Shown here: positions 1 to 7,309 of the stretch, piece by piece | Layout: the number at the start of each line of letters is the position of its first letter | Position numbering within the stretch: position 1 is the stretch's first letter | From: Clostridia bacterium | Lineage (GTDB): Bacteria > Bacillota > Clostridia > HGM11514 | Reading direction: 5' to 3' | Length of the DNA stretch: 11,823 nt | NCBI GenBank assembly: GCA_900757255.1 | Contig: CAAENE010000080.1 | Coordinates: forward strand, 1-11,823 | Position numbers and translations under genes: made by a program | Notes under the pieces: generated by a model | The model's database searches: none | Told to the model about the DNA's origin: nothing | What the model saw: only the letters and a program-made list of their open reading frames with translations

Positions 1-2
1 AT

Positions 3-1112
3 TATGACGGGAAGCTGACAGGCTTTTTTGTGCCGCCGTATGCTGAGAACACAGCCGCCGCGCCGGTTACCGACAACGACCGGGAACTGCCCAAAGACCC
101 GGTGCTGTATGACAGCTTCGGCACGGGCGGCAATACCGTGCGGGAAGAGTTCTCAACCAACCGCGAAGAAACCTATGCATTCTATGCCGATGGGATAGAT
201 ATCACGGACTATGTCGGCAACCTGGCCTGGCAGAATACCATAGATGAGCTTGCGACAACCGTTAGTTTTGAGGTGGCAAAGTCTGATACCAAATACCTAA
301 CCCTGCACACGCCGCAGCTTGGCAGCATTATAAACCTTTATACAAATACTGAGATTTTAAGAGGAATTATACTTTCTGTAGATGACGGATCAGAGTACGT
401 AAACAAATACACCGCCTGCGATTTTGGATGGTACTTAAACAAGTCCACCGAGACCTACCAGTTTAATAAGATGGCGGCGTATAAGGCGATACGGAAAATC
501 TGCGAGGACTCTAACATACCGATAGACAACATTCCAATGCTTGAGACGGAAATTACAAAAATCTATGTTGACAAAGTCCTGTCGGATATCATCCGTGACA
601 TTTTATCACAGTGCGATGGTGCGTATAATTTTGACGTAACACCCGCAGGGATTCGAATTTATGAACTTGGCAGCATTTACGCCTATCCGGAATTTCGGAT
701 TACGCCGAACACCAGACTGCTTTATTCTCCTACTCTTCGTGGTAATGTGTCCCATACCCTAAGTATCGAGGAAATGAAAAACAGCGTCAAGGTAATTTCG
801 GAAAAGGACAGCGCCTATACCGTGCAGACGGTTTTGAAAGATACGGACAGCATCTACAAGTACGGCTTTTTGCAGGAGGTTGTAAAGATTGACGCTGAAA
901 AGGAAAACGCACAGGCCGTGGCAGAAAACAAGCTGTCGGAACTTTCAAAAGCTGCTGAAACCTTTTCCATTGAAATGATAGAGGCCCTGAACAGCTACAC
1001 CCGTGCAGGAGCTGTCATTACAATTGATGACGTTAATTATCTCATCGAAGGCTCCGATCACAGCATCAAAAATGGCGTGCATTATGTGAAACTGGATTTA
1101 AGAAGGTGGTAG
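3..1112 (+). CDS. xkdQ: Phage baseplate hub / late control protein, XkdQ-YqbQ like (5' partial)
   Basis: This is likely the baseplate hub protein of a contractile tail, comparable to PBSX XkdQ and distantly to gpD of phage P2, which caps the tail tube and carries the tail-lysozyme/spike. The frame is open from the first complete codon at base 3. A GTG at base 30 has no visible ribosome binding site, and no in-frame ATG occurs until well inside the conserved domain, so the true start lies outside the window. The recognisable domain begins near the DGIDITDYVGNLAW segment, preceded by about 60 residues of polar, Pro/Ala-rich sequence that is longer than the usual XkdQ N-terminus. The C-terminus (VITIDDVNYLIEGSDHSI...) is the typical final beta-rich part of the family. 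The stop overlaps the ribosome binding site of the next gene. The family call rests on my recognition and on the strict xkdQ-R-S-T-U order that follows. Confidence 0.82.
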   Translation, partial: YDGKLTGFFVPPYAENTAAAPVTDNDRELPKDPVLYDSFGTGGNTVREEFSTNREETYAFYADGIDITDYVGNLAWQNTIDELATTVSFEVAKSDTKYLTLHTPQLGSIINLYTNTEILRGIILSVDDGSEYVNKYTACDFGWYLNKSTETYQFNKMAAYKAIRKICEDSNIPIDNIPMLETEITKIYVDKVLSDIIRDILSQCDGAYNFDVTPAGIRIYELGSIYAYPEFRITPNTRLLYSPTLRGNVSHTLSIEEMKNSVKVISEKDSAYTVQTVLKDTDSIYKYGFLQEVVKIDAEKENAQAVAENKLSELSKAAETFSIEMIEALNSYTRAGAVITIDDVNYLIEGSDHSIKNGVHYVKLDLRRW

Positions 1113-1114
1113 TT

Positions 1115-1381
1115 ATGAATGGCATAACAGAACTTGCAAAGCTGCTGAAAGAACGGAATAACCAAACGGAGTATTCACCGGTATTTGGAAAGATTATCGG
1201 ACTGCCGGATACCAAAATCCAAGTAAATGAAAAAATCATTTTAACAGAGGAATATCTTGTATCTTGCACTGCATACAAACAGCAGGACGATGAAGGCAAT
1301 TATATCAATTTGAATAAGACCGCTGTCCTCCTCCCTTACAGTGCAGATCAGAAATATATCATGATTGGGGTGCTGCTTTGA
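1115..1381 (+). CDS. xkdR: DUF2577 family phage baseplate protein (XkdR-like)
   Basis: This is a small structural protein of 88 residues, assigned to the DUF2577/XkdR family, which lies between the hub and gp25-like genes in PBSX-type tails. Its detailed role in the baseplate is not established. The body (SPVFGKIIGLPDTKIQV, then a hydrophobic ILTEEYLVSC strand and a C-terminal KYIMIGVLL strand) fits the family's small OB-like beta fold. I chose ATG 1115 because AAGGTGG at 1103-1109 lies 5 bases upstream. The GTG at 1106 sits inside that site and is unlikely to be used. The stop TGA (1379-1381) overlaps the ATG of the next gene by one base, so translation is probably coupled. Confidence 0.75.
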   Translation: MNGITELAKLLKERNNQTEYSPVFGKIIGLPDTKIQVNEKIILTEEYLVSCTAYKQQDDEGNYINLNKTAVLLPYSADQKYIMIGVLL

Positions 1382-1809
1382 TGTTTCCGAAAACGGACAC
1401 AGTTTTAACACGGGTGGAAACACCCGCTCAAACCGGTACAAGAAGCTATTTATTTGACTTTAACAAAGGGGATTTTGTCGTCCGGGACGGTAAACTTGTA
1501 GAGTGCGATGGGATGGACGCGCTGAAGGTGTGGATTGAAAAAATCCTGAAAACAGAAAAAGGCCGATACCGGATTTATGACGGTACGGGTTATGGCTGCC
1601 AGCTGGAAGACTTGATTATCGGCAATACCTATACCTTGGAATTTACAGAAGCGGAGCTAAAGCGAGAGGTTGAGGAAGCAATTTTGAAAAACCCGCTCGT
1701 AATCTCCGTTTCCAATTTCACACTGACAAAAACTGCAAATGCGCTCACGATACAAATAGAGGTGAAGACAAATGACACAGCAGGAGATATTATCACGGTT
1801 ACTATCTGA
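1381..1809 (+). CDS. xkdS: DUF2634 / gp25-like baseplate wedge protein (XkdS-like)
   Basis: This 142-residue protein is assigned to the XkdS/DUF2634 family, related to the T4 gp25 lysozyme-like baseplate wedge component that joins the wedge to the tube. Features that support this are the start LFDFNKGDFVV, a central DALKVWIEKILKTEKGRYRIY segment, and an acidic helix with FTEAELKREVEEAILKNP followed by beta strands, all typical of gp25-like proteins. I take ATG 1381, which forms TGATG with the previous stop. The TTG three bases earlier is an alternative. The 3' end overlaps the next gene by 38 bases. Position between XkdR-like and XkdT-like genes agrees with the PBSX order. Confidence 0.83.
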   Translation: MFPKTDTVLTRVETPAQTGTRSYLFDFNKGDFVVRDGKLVECDGMDALKVWIEKILKTEKGRYRIYDGTGYGCQLEDLIIGNTYTLEFTEAELKREVEEAILKNPLVISVSNFTLTKTANALTIQIEVKTNDTAGDIITVTI

Positions 1810-2809
1810 AGTATCAGACGAGTTCGACAAATCAGCCGGCTCGTTTTTTTATGACGCACAAAAACCGGTGGCAATGGAACTGGAGGGCATTTATGCAGAC
1901 ATGGAAAGTATACTCAAAAACGGTTTTGCTTTGACTGCTTCCGGGACATATTTGGACAGCAAGGTGGCGGAACAAGGATTAACACGCAAGGGCGCTGTGA
2001 GCGCCACGGTTTTGCTCACCATCAAGGGATCACCCGGTGCAAAAGTTTCCGTCGGTGACAAAGCGGCATCCGACGCGCTTGTCTTTTCCATCATGGAAAA
2101 TGCGGTGCTTGACAGCAGCGGCTTGGCGGTTGTTCAGGCGCAATGCGATGCTTTTGGTAAGATTGGCAATGTTCCAATCGGCGCGGTCAACCGCTTTCCC
2201 GTCACGCTGCCGGGGTTGGTATCTGTTACCAACGAGGAGGCGGCGTCCGGCGGGTTTGACGAGGAAACCGATGATGAACTGAGAGAGAGGTATTTTGAAA
2301 AGGTGTCCCTTCCGGCAACGAGCGGCAGCAAATACCATTATGTGATGTGGGCAAAGGAAGTCAGCGGCGTGGGAGACGCAAAGTGCCTTCCGCTCTGGAA
2401 CGGGAACGGGACGGTCAAGGTTGTGATCATCAACGCAGACAAGGGCGCGGCAAGCAGCGAACTCATTAGCGCTGTCAAGCAGCACATCGAGGAAAGCCGT
2501 CCCATCGGCGCGGAAGTGACGGTCGAGAGCGCCGTGCCGCTGGTGGTTAACGTATCTGTTTCGCTGGTGCTTGCAAACGGTGTTGATACGCAAACCGCAA
2601 AGGAAAAAATATCCGAGTCCATTGCCAAATACATCAAGAAAAACGCCTTTGCCAACGCATATATTTCCTACGCGCAGATTGGCGGATGCATTTTAGACTG
2701 CAGCGAGGTACTCGATTACAGCAACCTGAAAATCAATGGCGGTATGGAAAATATTGAAATTGCCGAAACACAGGTCCCGGCATTGGGGGTGGTTACGATT
2801 GAAGAATAA
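1772..2809 (+). CDS. xkdT: Baseplate J / gp47-family protein (XkdT-like)
   Basis: This 345-residue protein belongs to the baseplate J (T4 gp6/P2 gpJ) family, which forms the ring of wedge arms around the hub in contractile tails. The N-terminus is helical (EILSRLLSEVSDEFDKSAGSF). A beta-rich middle contains a SATVLLTIKGSPGAKVSVGD segment. The family's hallmark acidic motif follows at residues 160-171 (GGFDEETDDELRERY), with GTVKVVII near residue 215 and a C-terminal beta/helix region (PLVVNVSVSLVLANG). Length is normal for XkdT. The start ATG 1772 has AGAGGTG at 1758-1764, seven bases upstream, and overlaps the xkdS-like gene by 38 bases. GC content in 2401-2580 is 60 percent by direct count, much higher than the fibre gene downstream. 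Confidence 0.92.
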   Translation: MTQQEILSRLLSEVSDEFDKSAGSFFYDAQKPVAMELEGIYADMESILKNGFALTASGTYLDSKVAEQGLTRKGAVSATVLLTIKGSPGAKVSVGDKAASDALVFSIMENAVLDSSGLAVVQAQCDAFGKIGNVPIGAVNRFPVTLPGLVSVTNEEAASGGFDEETDDELRERYFEKVSLPATSGSKYHYVMWAKEVSGVGDAKCLPLWNGNGTVKVVIINADKGAASSELISAVKQHIEESRPIGAEVTVESAVPLVVNVSVSLVLANGVDTQTAKEKISESIAKYIKKNAFANAYISYAQIGGCILDCSEVLDYSNLKINGGMENIEIAETQVPALGVVTIEE

Positions 2810-3440
2810 ACTGCCCGCATATTATCGGAAGTCCAAAGTCATGCAGGAACTCATGCAAAGCTTAGAACTGGAAATGGAACGTTTACGGTCGGCTGTGCAG
2901 CTGACAGGAAATCAGTTTTTTGTCCTGCTGGCAGACAAAAACTTAAGCGAGCACGAAGAGGATGTGGGACTCAACCCTGACTTGTCAACCGACTTTGAGT
3001 CACGACGCAGCCGCGTACTGTCAAGGCTGCGCGGAACAGGCACGGTCACCAAAACCATGATAAAAAATGTGGCGGCATCCTTTGTCAACGGTGAAATTGA
3101 AATTACCGAATACCCATCCCAGTATTTGTTTTCGGTGGCCTTTACCTCCAAACAGGGTATTCCGTACAATTTAGCGGATATACAGAACATGATTGAAGAA
3201 ATTAAGCCGGCACATCTGGCGGTGGAATATATCTTTACCTATCGGCTGTGGCAGGATGTAAAAAATGAACTTGCAAATTGGAGCGAGGTGCAGACCTACA
3301 GCTGGGAAGGGCTTTTGACATTTCAGGTAAAAAACAATATCAACATCATTGACGGCGTCCCGTACTACTGCCCGGATGATAACGGAAACAGCGTGGTGGT
3401 ATGGAATGAATCAAAAGCATACGCGAGGAGGAATGCATAA
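2799..3440 (+). CDS. xkdU: YmfQ/DUF2313-family tail protein (XkdU-like)
   Basis: This 213-residue protein is assigned to the XkdU/YmfQ (DUF2313) family, the T4-independent counterpart of P2 gpI. It bridges the baseplate J ring to the tail fibres. The start LKNKLPAYYRKSKVMQELMQ is typical (short helix, then a PxYYRxSxVMQ motif), followed by SRRSRVLSRLRGTGTVTKTMIKNV and a late IEEIKPAHLAVEYIF segment that the family shares. I place the start at TTG 2799 because GGGGGTGG lies at 2785-2792, six bases upstream, and because the family begins here. An in-frame ATG at 2736 would add 21 residues that look like read-through of the overlapping xkdT-like gene. The gene overlaps the xkdT-like stop. Its own stop TAA shares a base with the next ATG. 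Confidence 0.82.
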   Translation: MKNKLPAYYRKSKVMQELMQSLELEMERLRSAVQLTGNQFFVLLADKNLSEHEEDVGLNPDLSTDFESRRSRVLSRLRGTGTVTKTMIKNVAASFVNGEIEITEYPSQYLFSVAFTSKQGIPYNLADIQNMIEEIKPAHLAVEYIFTYRLWQDVKNELANWSEVQTYSWEGLLTFQVKNNINIIDGVPYYCPDDNGNSVVVWNESKAYARRNA

Positions 3441-5377
3441 TGGCAGAAATTCACCCAAACGATATCGGGCTTGCCACTTTCGCTGATGTGGGAGATGTAA
3501 GCGGCCTGAAAACCAAGGCAAAAACCTTGGTAGGCGCAGTGAACGAACTGTGCGGTGAAGAGTATGGAGCCAATAAAATAATAGGTGTGCAGCTGTATAT
3601 TGATGGTGAAAACAATGTTATCATCGGTGAAAACAATGTTGTGCATGGGAATGATAATTTAATCATTGGCTCAAATAATGTCATAAATGGCAGCGGACAT
3701 AATTTGATTCAAAGCGGGAAAAACATTTATGCCGCATTTGATATCAGTTTTGAAAGTATTGATTTAGATACCGGAAGAATTTACTACTATATGTATTCCG
3801 GTGACTCACAGCAACTCCCGTTTGCCGCCGGCGATAAGGTTGCGCTGACTGTATACATAAGCTGGACAAACTCGGATTATACGGATTATATATCGGTCGA
3901 AACAGAACGAAAAATTTATGAGATTCAAGAAGTGAATACAAGCGGAAATTACATTACTTTTACGGATTTTGATATTTCCCCGGAGCCGCCGGATGATATC
4001 CATACAAAGTTAGATTACTACTATGTTTCTACACTTATCCCGCTGAATGAATCGTACATACTGGACAATGCGTTAAAAAATGCGGTTTGTATGGGAAATT
4101 CCGCAACAGGCTCTAAAAGTGTGACAGTAAACAACGGCACTGCGTCAGGATACAGCAGCTTTGCCGCAAACAGCGGTTCAGCATCCGGGTCATCTTCAGC
4201 GGCATTTAATTTAGGAAAGTCGGAGGGGACGTATTCCTTTGCCGCCAATTCTAGCATGGCAAAAATGGAACGCTCGGCCGCATTTAACAGTGCATACTGC
4301 TATGCACCGTATTCCTTCGCCGCCGGATATTACAGCAGAGTATTTGGACGCGCCTTAAAATGTGAATCTCTTGATACAACTGCCAAAAAGCTCACACTGG
4401 AGAGCGGTCAGAATGTATCAAGCATTACAGGCAAAAAAATATTTATCAGATGCTATAACACCAATAACACTTTTCTGCTGCGTGAAGCGACGATTGCTTC
4501 GGTCAGCGGAAATGTGCTGACCCTAACAGACGTTTCATTTATTTCCGGATCATACGCTGAAAAGCTGCTGCCGGATAAGCTGGCTTATGTAGCGGACACT
4601 TCAACGACCTATGGAACCAGCAATTTCGCCGGCGGATATTACAGTGTTGCAGCATCCAAATATTCACTCGGATATGGGCGGTATGTATCTGCTTCTCATG
4701 AGAATTCGGTGATTTTTGGGAAGTACGGCGTTACGGACAGCGCAAATTCCCTTGCGCTCGCAAACGGTACGTCTGTCCAAAGCCAGGGGCTTGCGTTTAA
4801 GGTATTATCCAGCGGCGCAGTCCATGCGGACGCCGCATATACCACGCCCTGCGCGGACTATGCAGAGTTTTTTGAATGGGCGGATGGAAATCCGGACGGT
4901 GAGGACAGAGCCGGGTATTTCGTAAAACTTAATGGGGATAAAATTGTGAAATGCGGCGGGTTTGACACACCGCTTGGTGTTGTTTCTGCCGCCCCCGCCA
5001 TCATTGGCGACAGCGGCGAGCTGCACTGGCACGGGAAGTTTTTGACAGATGACTTTGGACGGGTGCAGTACCATGACGTCACGGTCCCGGCAGAGCTTGA
5101 CGAGGACGGGAATATAATCGCAGAAGAACACATAGAGCGTCAGCCTGTTTTAAATCCGGAATGGGATAATACTACCGAGTATGTCCCGAGAAAAGACAGA
5201 AAAGAATGGGCGGCTGTCGGCGTGCTTGGAAAATTGGTCGTCTATGACGACGGTACATTACAAAGCGGTGATTTATGCCGCTGCGGTGAAAACGGAACTG
5301 CGGTAAAGTCAGTTAAAAACGGGTATCCTGTTCTCAAACGAATCTCGGACGATAAAGTCCTGATATGGCTGAAATGA
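3440..5377 (+). CDS. Phage tail fibre/appendage protein with YadA-head-like repeats and C-terminal Peptidase_G2-like domain
   Basis: This 645-residue protein is probably a trimeric tail fibre or spike that contacts the host surface. Four regions can be seen. Residues 1-50 are a short attachment region. Residues 54-90 contain five turns of a seven-residue repeat with Gly at 56, 63, 70, 77 and 84. Residues 220-296 carry small-residue repeats (SFAAN/SAAFN) with a strict 13-residue spacing, as in YadA-type head beta-rolls. A roughly 95-residue insertion follows, then 14-residue repeats at 395-442. The C-terminal part, from about 460, has ADYAEFFEWADGN, EDRAGYFVKL and PLGVVSAAPAIIGD, which match the Peptidase_G2 domain of phi29-like neck appendages. 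There that domain is an intramolecular chaperone that cleaves itself off. GAGGAGG at 3425-3431 precedes ATG 3440. The position directly after xkdU fits a fibre gene. Confidence 0.8.
   Translation: MAEIHPNDIGLATFADVGDVSGLKTKAKTLVGAVNELCGEEYGANKIIGVQLYIDGENNVIIGENNVVHGNDNLIIGSNNVINGSGHNLIQSGKNIYAAFDISFESIDLDTGRIYYYMYSGDSQQLPFAAGDKVALTVYISWTNSDYTDYISVETERKIYEIQEVNTSGNYITFTDFDISPEPPDDIHTKLDYYYVSTLIPLNESYILDNALKNAVCMGNSATGSKSVTVNNGTASGYSSFAANSGSASGSSSAAFNLGKSEGTYSFAANSSMAKMERSAAFNSAYCYAPYSFAAGYYSRVFGRALKCESLDTTAKKLTLESGQNVSSITGKKIFIRCYNTNNTFLLREATIASVSGNVLTLTDVSFISGSYAEKLLPDKLAYVADTSTTYGTSNFAGGYYSVAASKYSLGYGRYVSASHENSVIFGKYGVTDSANSLALANGTSVQSQGLAFKVLSSGAVHADAAYTTPCADYAEFFEWADGNPDGEDRAGYFVKLNGDKIVKCGGFDTPLGVVSAAPAIIGDSGELHWHGKFLTDDFGRVQYHDVTVPAELDEDGNIIAEEHIERQPVLNPEWDNTTEYVPRKDRKEWAAVGVLGKLVVYDDGTLQSGDLCRCGENGTAVKSVKNGYPVLKRISDDKVLIWLK
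3599..3709 (+). repeat. Seven-residue tandem repeat region in the fibre gene
   Basis: Five imperfect turns of 21 bases encode a pattern xG(E/N/S)(N/D)N(V/L)(I/V), with Gly at exact seven-residue spacing. Two turns share the identical DNA GGTGAAAACAATGTT (3605-3619 and 3626-3640). Such repeats usually form a regular beta-roll or helix. Confidence 0.75.
4316..4644 (+). repeat. 20-base direct repeat flanking an inserted domain in the fibre gene
   Basis: TTCGCCGNCGGATATTACAG occurs at 4316-4335 and 4625-4644 with one difference, 309 bases (103 codons) apart and in the same frame. It encodes FA(A/G)GYYS both times. The sequence between them encodes a domain unlike the repeats on either side. Confidence 0.7.
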
Positions 5378-5388
5378 GGTGATTGTAA

Positions 5389-6009
5389 ATGCCAAAAGCA
5401 ACAATGAATTATGGTTTAAAGAAGCCGCTGTACTCTGAAAATGCCGACATAGCCGTGATTAATGAGGGACTTGATATGCTGGACGAAGCGCTGACGCCGT
5501 CTGTTTCATCAGCATCCTCGCCGACAAGCTCTTCTGCTAAAGGAAAGCTGGAGGTAGTGCTGGGCTGGCTTGCCAACCGCATCAAGGCTATAACCGGGAA
5601 ATCCTCCTGGCAGGCAGCTCCGGCAGTTACTTTGGAGGAATGCAATGAACATATTCAAAACGGGACACACCGGAATGCCACCACATCAATAAGCGGGTTT
5701 ATGAGTTCCTCCGACAAATCCAAACTGGACAACGCCACAAGCTCCTATACGGCAAGCAGACTTATGCTCCGCGACAGCTACGGCCGTGCGAAGGTGCAGT
5801 CCCCGTCCTCTTCCTACGATATTGCAAACAAGACCTATGTAGACAGCAATTTTGTCAGGAAGAACGCGGCGACAACCATGACCGCCAGGCTGACCGCGCA
5901 GTCCAACACATCATATACCACAAAGCAGGTACGAAACATTGTATTCTGGACAAGCGGAACAACACCCCCGGCTACAAGCTACGGAGATGTTGTAATCAAA
6001 ACATTCTGA
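5389..6009 (+). CDS. Phage tail fibre-like protein
   Basis: This 206-residue protein has the look of a small tail fibre or fibre-associated protein. The N-terminus (MPKATMNYGLKKPLYSEN, then IAVINEGLDMLDEAL) resembles the baseplate-attachment start of many Firmicute phage fibres. A Ser-rich linker follows at residues 37-50. The middle has the recurring fibre segment NGTHRNATTSISGFMSSSDKS near residues 91-111, where phage fibres commonly carry variants of 'HxNATTSxxGFMSxxDKxKLD'. The rest is polar and repetitive in character, with ANKTYVDSNFV near 146-156, another common fibre motif. GAGGTGA at 5376-5382 lies six bases before the ATG and overlaps the previous stop. The role of adsorption is inferred from these motifs and location; no receptor can be named. 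Confidence 0.7.
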   Translation: MPKATMNYGLKKPLYSENADIAVINEGLDMLDEALTPSVSSASSPTSSSAKGKLEVVLGWLANRIKAITGKSSWQAAPAVTLEECNEHIQNGTHRNATTSISGFMSSSDKSKLDNATSSYTASRLMLRDSYGRAKVQSPSSSYDIANKTYVDSNFVRKNAATTMTARLTAQSNTSYTTKQVRNIVFWTSGTTPPATSYGDVVIKTF

Positions 6010-6017
6010 GGTGACTT

Positions 6018-6875
6018 ATGGCAAATGTAAAGTTTCAATATGACTACCCCTACTGCGGACAGAACGAAAAGGCACGGTACGGCGCACAGTGGGCGGAATC
6101 ATCTACTACCTTAAATGGGTGTACCACTTATGCAATGGTGTTTAATAACACTGTCCCCGGCTGCAGGCATATCAAGGTAGAAATAGAGATTGAAAACACC
6201 GGTTCCGGGACGGTGCTGGGGCGCAGCTGGGATTTTAAAATCCGCAAATCCAGCGGCAGCTGGTCGGATTTAAAGGTCTTTACCATGCCCGACGATGGCA
6301 TATATACAGTGGACTGCGATGTTTCCGGCTATGATATTACCCAGATTGCCTGCGTACCCTCTTCCAACCCCGGTTCCAGCCGGACATGGAACAGCTGGTT
6401 TTCTGTCGAGCAGCTGACGATTACTGAAAGCGTGCCGCTTGAGGAGCTTTCAACCGGAACGTTCATGTACGGTATTTTCCCAAACCGTGCCGGGGTATCT
6501 CAGGAAATCACCGAAGTGTTTGCAAACGTGGGAGGGGTTTTGCAGCCTGTAACAGATGTGCTGGTTAATATCGGCGGAACATTAACTTCCGTTCCTCCGG
6601 TACATTCCGCCCATTTAAAAACTACTTCCGAGAAAATGACGCTGTATGGGTTCACGCCGTCAGACAGCGGAACGTATAAAATATGCCAAAAGAAACTATC
6701 CGGTGACCATGAAATCCGTCTGTACAGCGAGGATTTTGAAGAATTGTCCGACGGATATTTTTACAGTAAAAGTGTTTCCCTGACGGCAGGGACGCTTTAT
6801 TATATTACGGTTACACACTATTATAACGAAACAGATGAAAGCGAAAGCGATCTGCAAATTTATAAGGAGGCATGA
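6018..6875 (+). CDS. Uncharacterised phage tail-module protein with two beta-rich domains
   Basis: I do not recognise this 285-residue protein as a named family. Residues 1-135 are rich in alternating polar/hydrophobic stretches with many aromatic residues (WDFKIRKSSGSWSDLKVF), suggesting a beta-sandwich of lectin or carbohydrate-binding type. Residues 164-189 contain two copies of a short motif, ANVGGVLQPV and VNIGGTLTSV, of the 'VNVGG' kind seen in phage tail proteins. Residues 200-285 form a second beta-rich unit (TLYGFTPSDSGTYKI, then VSLTAGTLYYITVTHYYN) that resembles pre-peptidase C-terminal domains. GAGGTGA at 6008-6014 precedes ATG 6018 by three bases, and the site overlaps the previous stop. 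Its place between fibre and holin genes suggests a receptor-binding or fibre-tip protein, which is inference. Confidence 0.6.
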   Translation: MANVKFQYDYPYCGQNEKARYGAQWAESSTTLNGCTTYAMVFNNTVPGCRHIKVEIEIENTGSGTVLGRSWDFKIRKSSGSWSDLKVFTMPDDGIYTVDCDVSGYDITQIACVPSSNPGSSRTWNSWFSVEQLTITESVPLEELSTGTFMYGIFPNRAGVSQEITEVFANVGGVLQPVTDVLVNIGGTLTSVPPVHSAHLKTTSEKMTLYGFTPSDSGTYKICQKKLSGDHEIRLYSEDFEELSDGYFYSKSVSLTAGTLYYITVTHYYNETDESESDLQIYKEA

Positions 6876-6880
6876 TTTTG

Positions 6881-7309
6881 ATGAAAGGATTATGGAGTAC
6901 CATTCAGGTTATATTCAGCTTAGTCGGAGGCTGGCTCGGCTGGTTCCTCGGCGGATGCGACGGGCTTTTATACGCGCTGATCGCATTTGTTGTTTTAGAC
7001 TATGTCACGGGGCTTATGTGTGCTGTTAGTGACAAGACGCTGTCCAGCGAGGTCGGCTTCAAGGGAATCTGCCGTAAGGTGCTGATTTTCTTTTTGGTAG
7101 GCATCGGAAATATTTTAGACGCAAATGTAATTGGCAACGGCAGTATTTTAAGGACAGCCGTTGTTTTTTTCTACCTCTCCAACGAAGGCGTATCCATTTT
7201 AGAAAACGCCGCACACTTAGGCTTGCCGGTACCGCAGAAAATGAAAGAGGTGCTGGAGCAGCTACACAACCGCGGAAAGAAAGAGGATGGTAAAAATGAA
7301 GGTGAATAA
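6881..7309 (+). CDS. Phage holin, Phage_holin_4 (TcdE-related) family
   Basis: This 142-residue membrane protein should open the cytoplasmic membrane at the end of infection so that the endolysin reaches the cell wall. Hydrophobic segments lie near residues 8-26, 28-48, 66-80 and 90-104. The family's typical motifs are visible: LIAFVVLDYVTGLMCA, then SSEVGFKGICRKV, a VVFFYLSNEGVSILENA segment and LGLPVPQKMKEVLEQL, ending in a charged tail (GKKEDGKNEGE). I prefer ATG 6881 because AAGGAGG at 6864-6870 is ten bases away; TTG 6878 is also well spaced. The ATG at 6872 lies only one base after the site. The gene overlaps the amidase gene by 14 bases, so the two lysis genes are probably co-translated. 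Confidence 0.9.
   Translation: MKGLWSTIQVIFSLVGGWLGWFLGGCDGLLYALIAFVVLDYVTGLMCAVSDKTLSSEVGFKGICRKVLIFFLVGIGNILDANVIGNGSILRTAVVFFYLSNEGVSILENAAHLGLPVPQKMKEVLEQLHNRGKKEDGKNEGE

Noticed and set aside
2030..2593. 187-residue open frame on the minus strand
   Set aside because: It lies entirely opposite the baseplate J gene, has no ribosome binding site, and has the Arg/His-rich make-up of a shadow frame in a GC-rich gene.
2736..2798. Extended start (ATG 2736) for the XkdU-like gene
   Set aside because: The added 21 residues are encoded inside the xkdT-like end, lack a good ribosome binding site, and do not fit the family N-terminus.
3440..6875. Diversity-generating retroelement or invertible fibre cassette
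   Set aside because: No reverse transcriptase, template repeat or pair of long inverted repeats around the fibre genes is visible; the recombinases nearby are large integrase-type, not Gin-like invertases.
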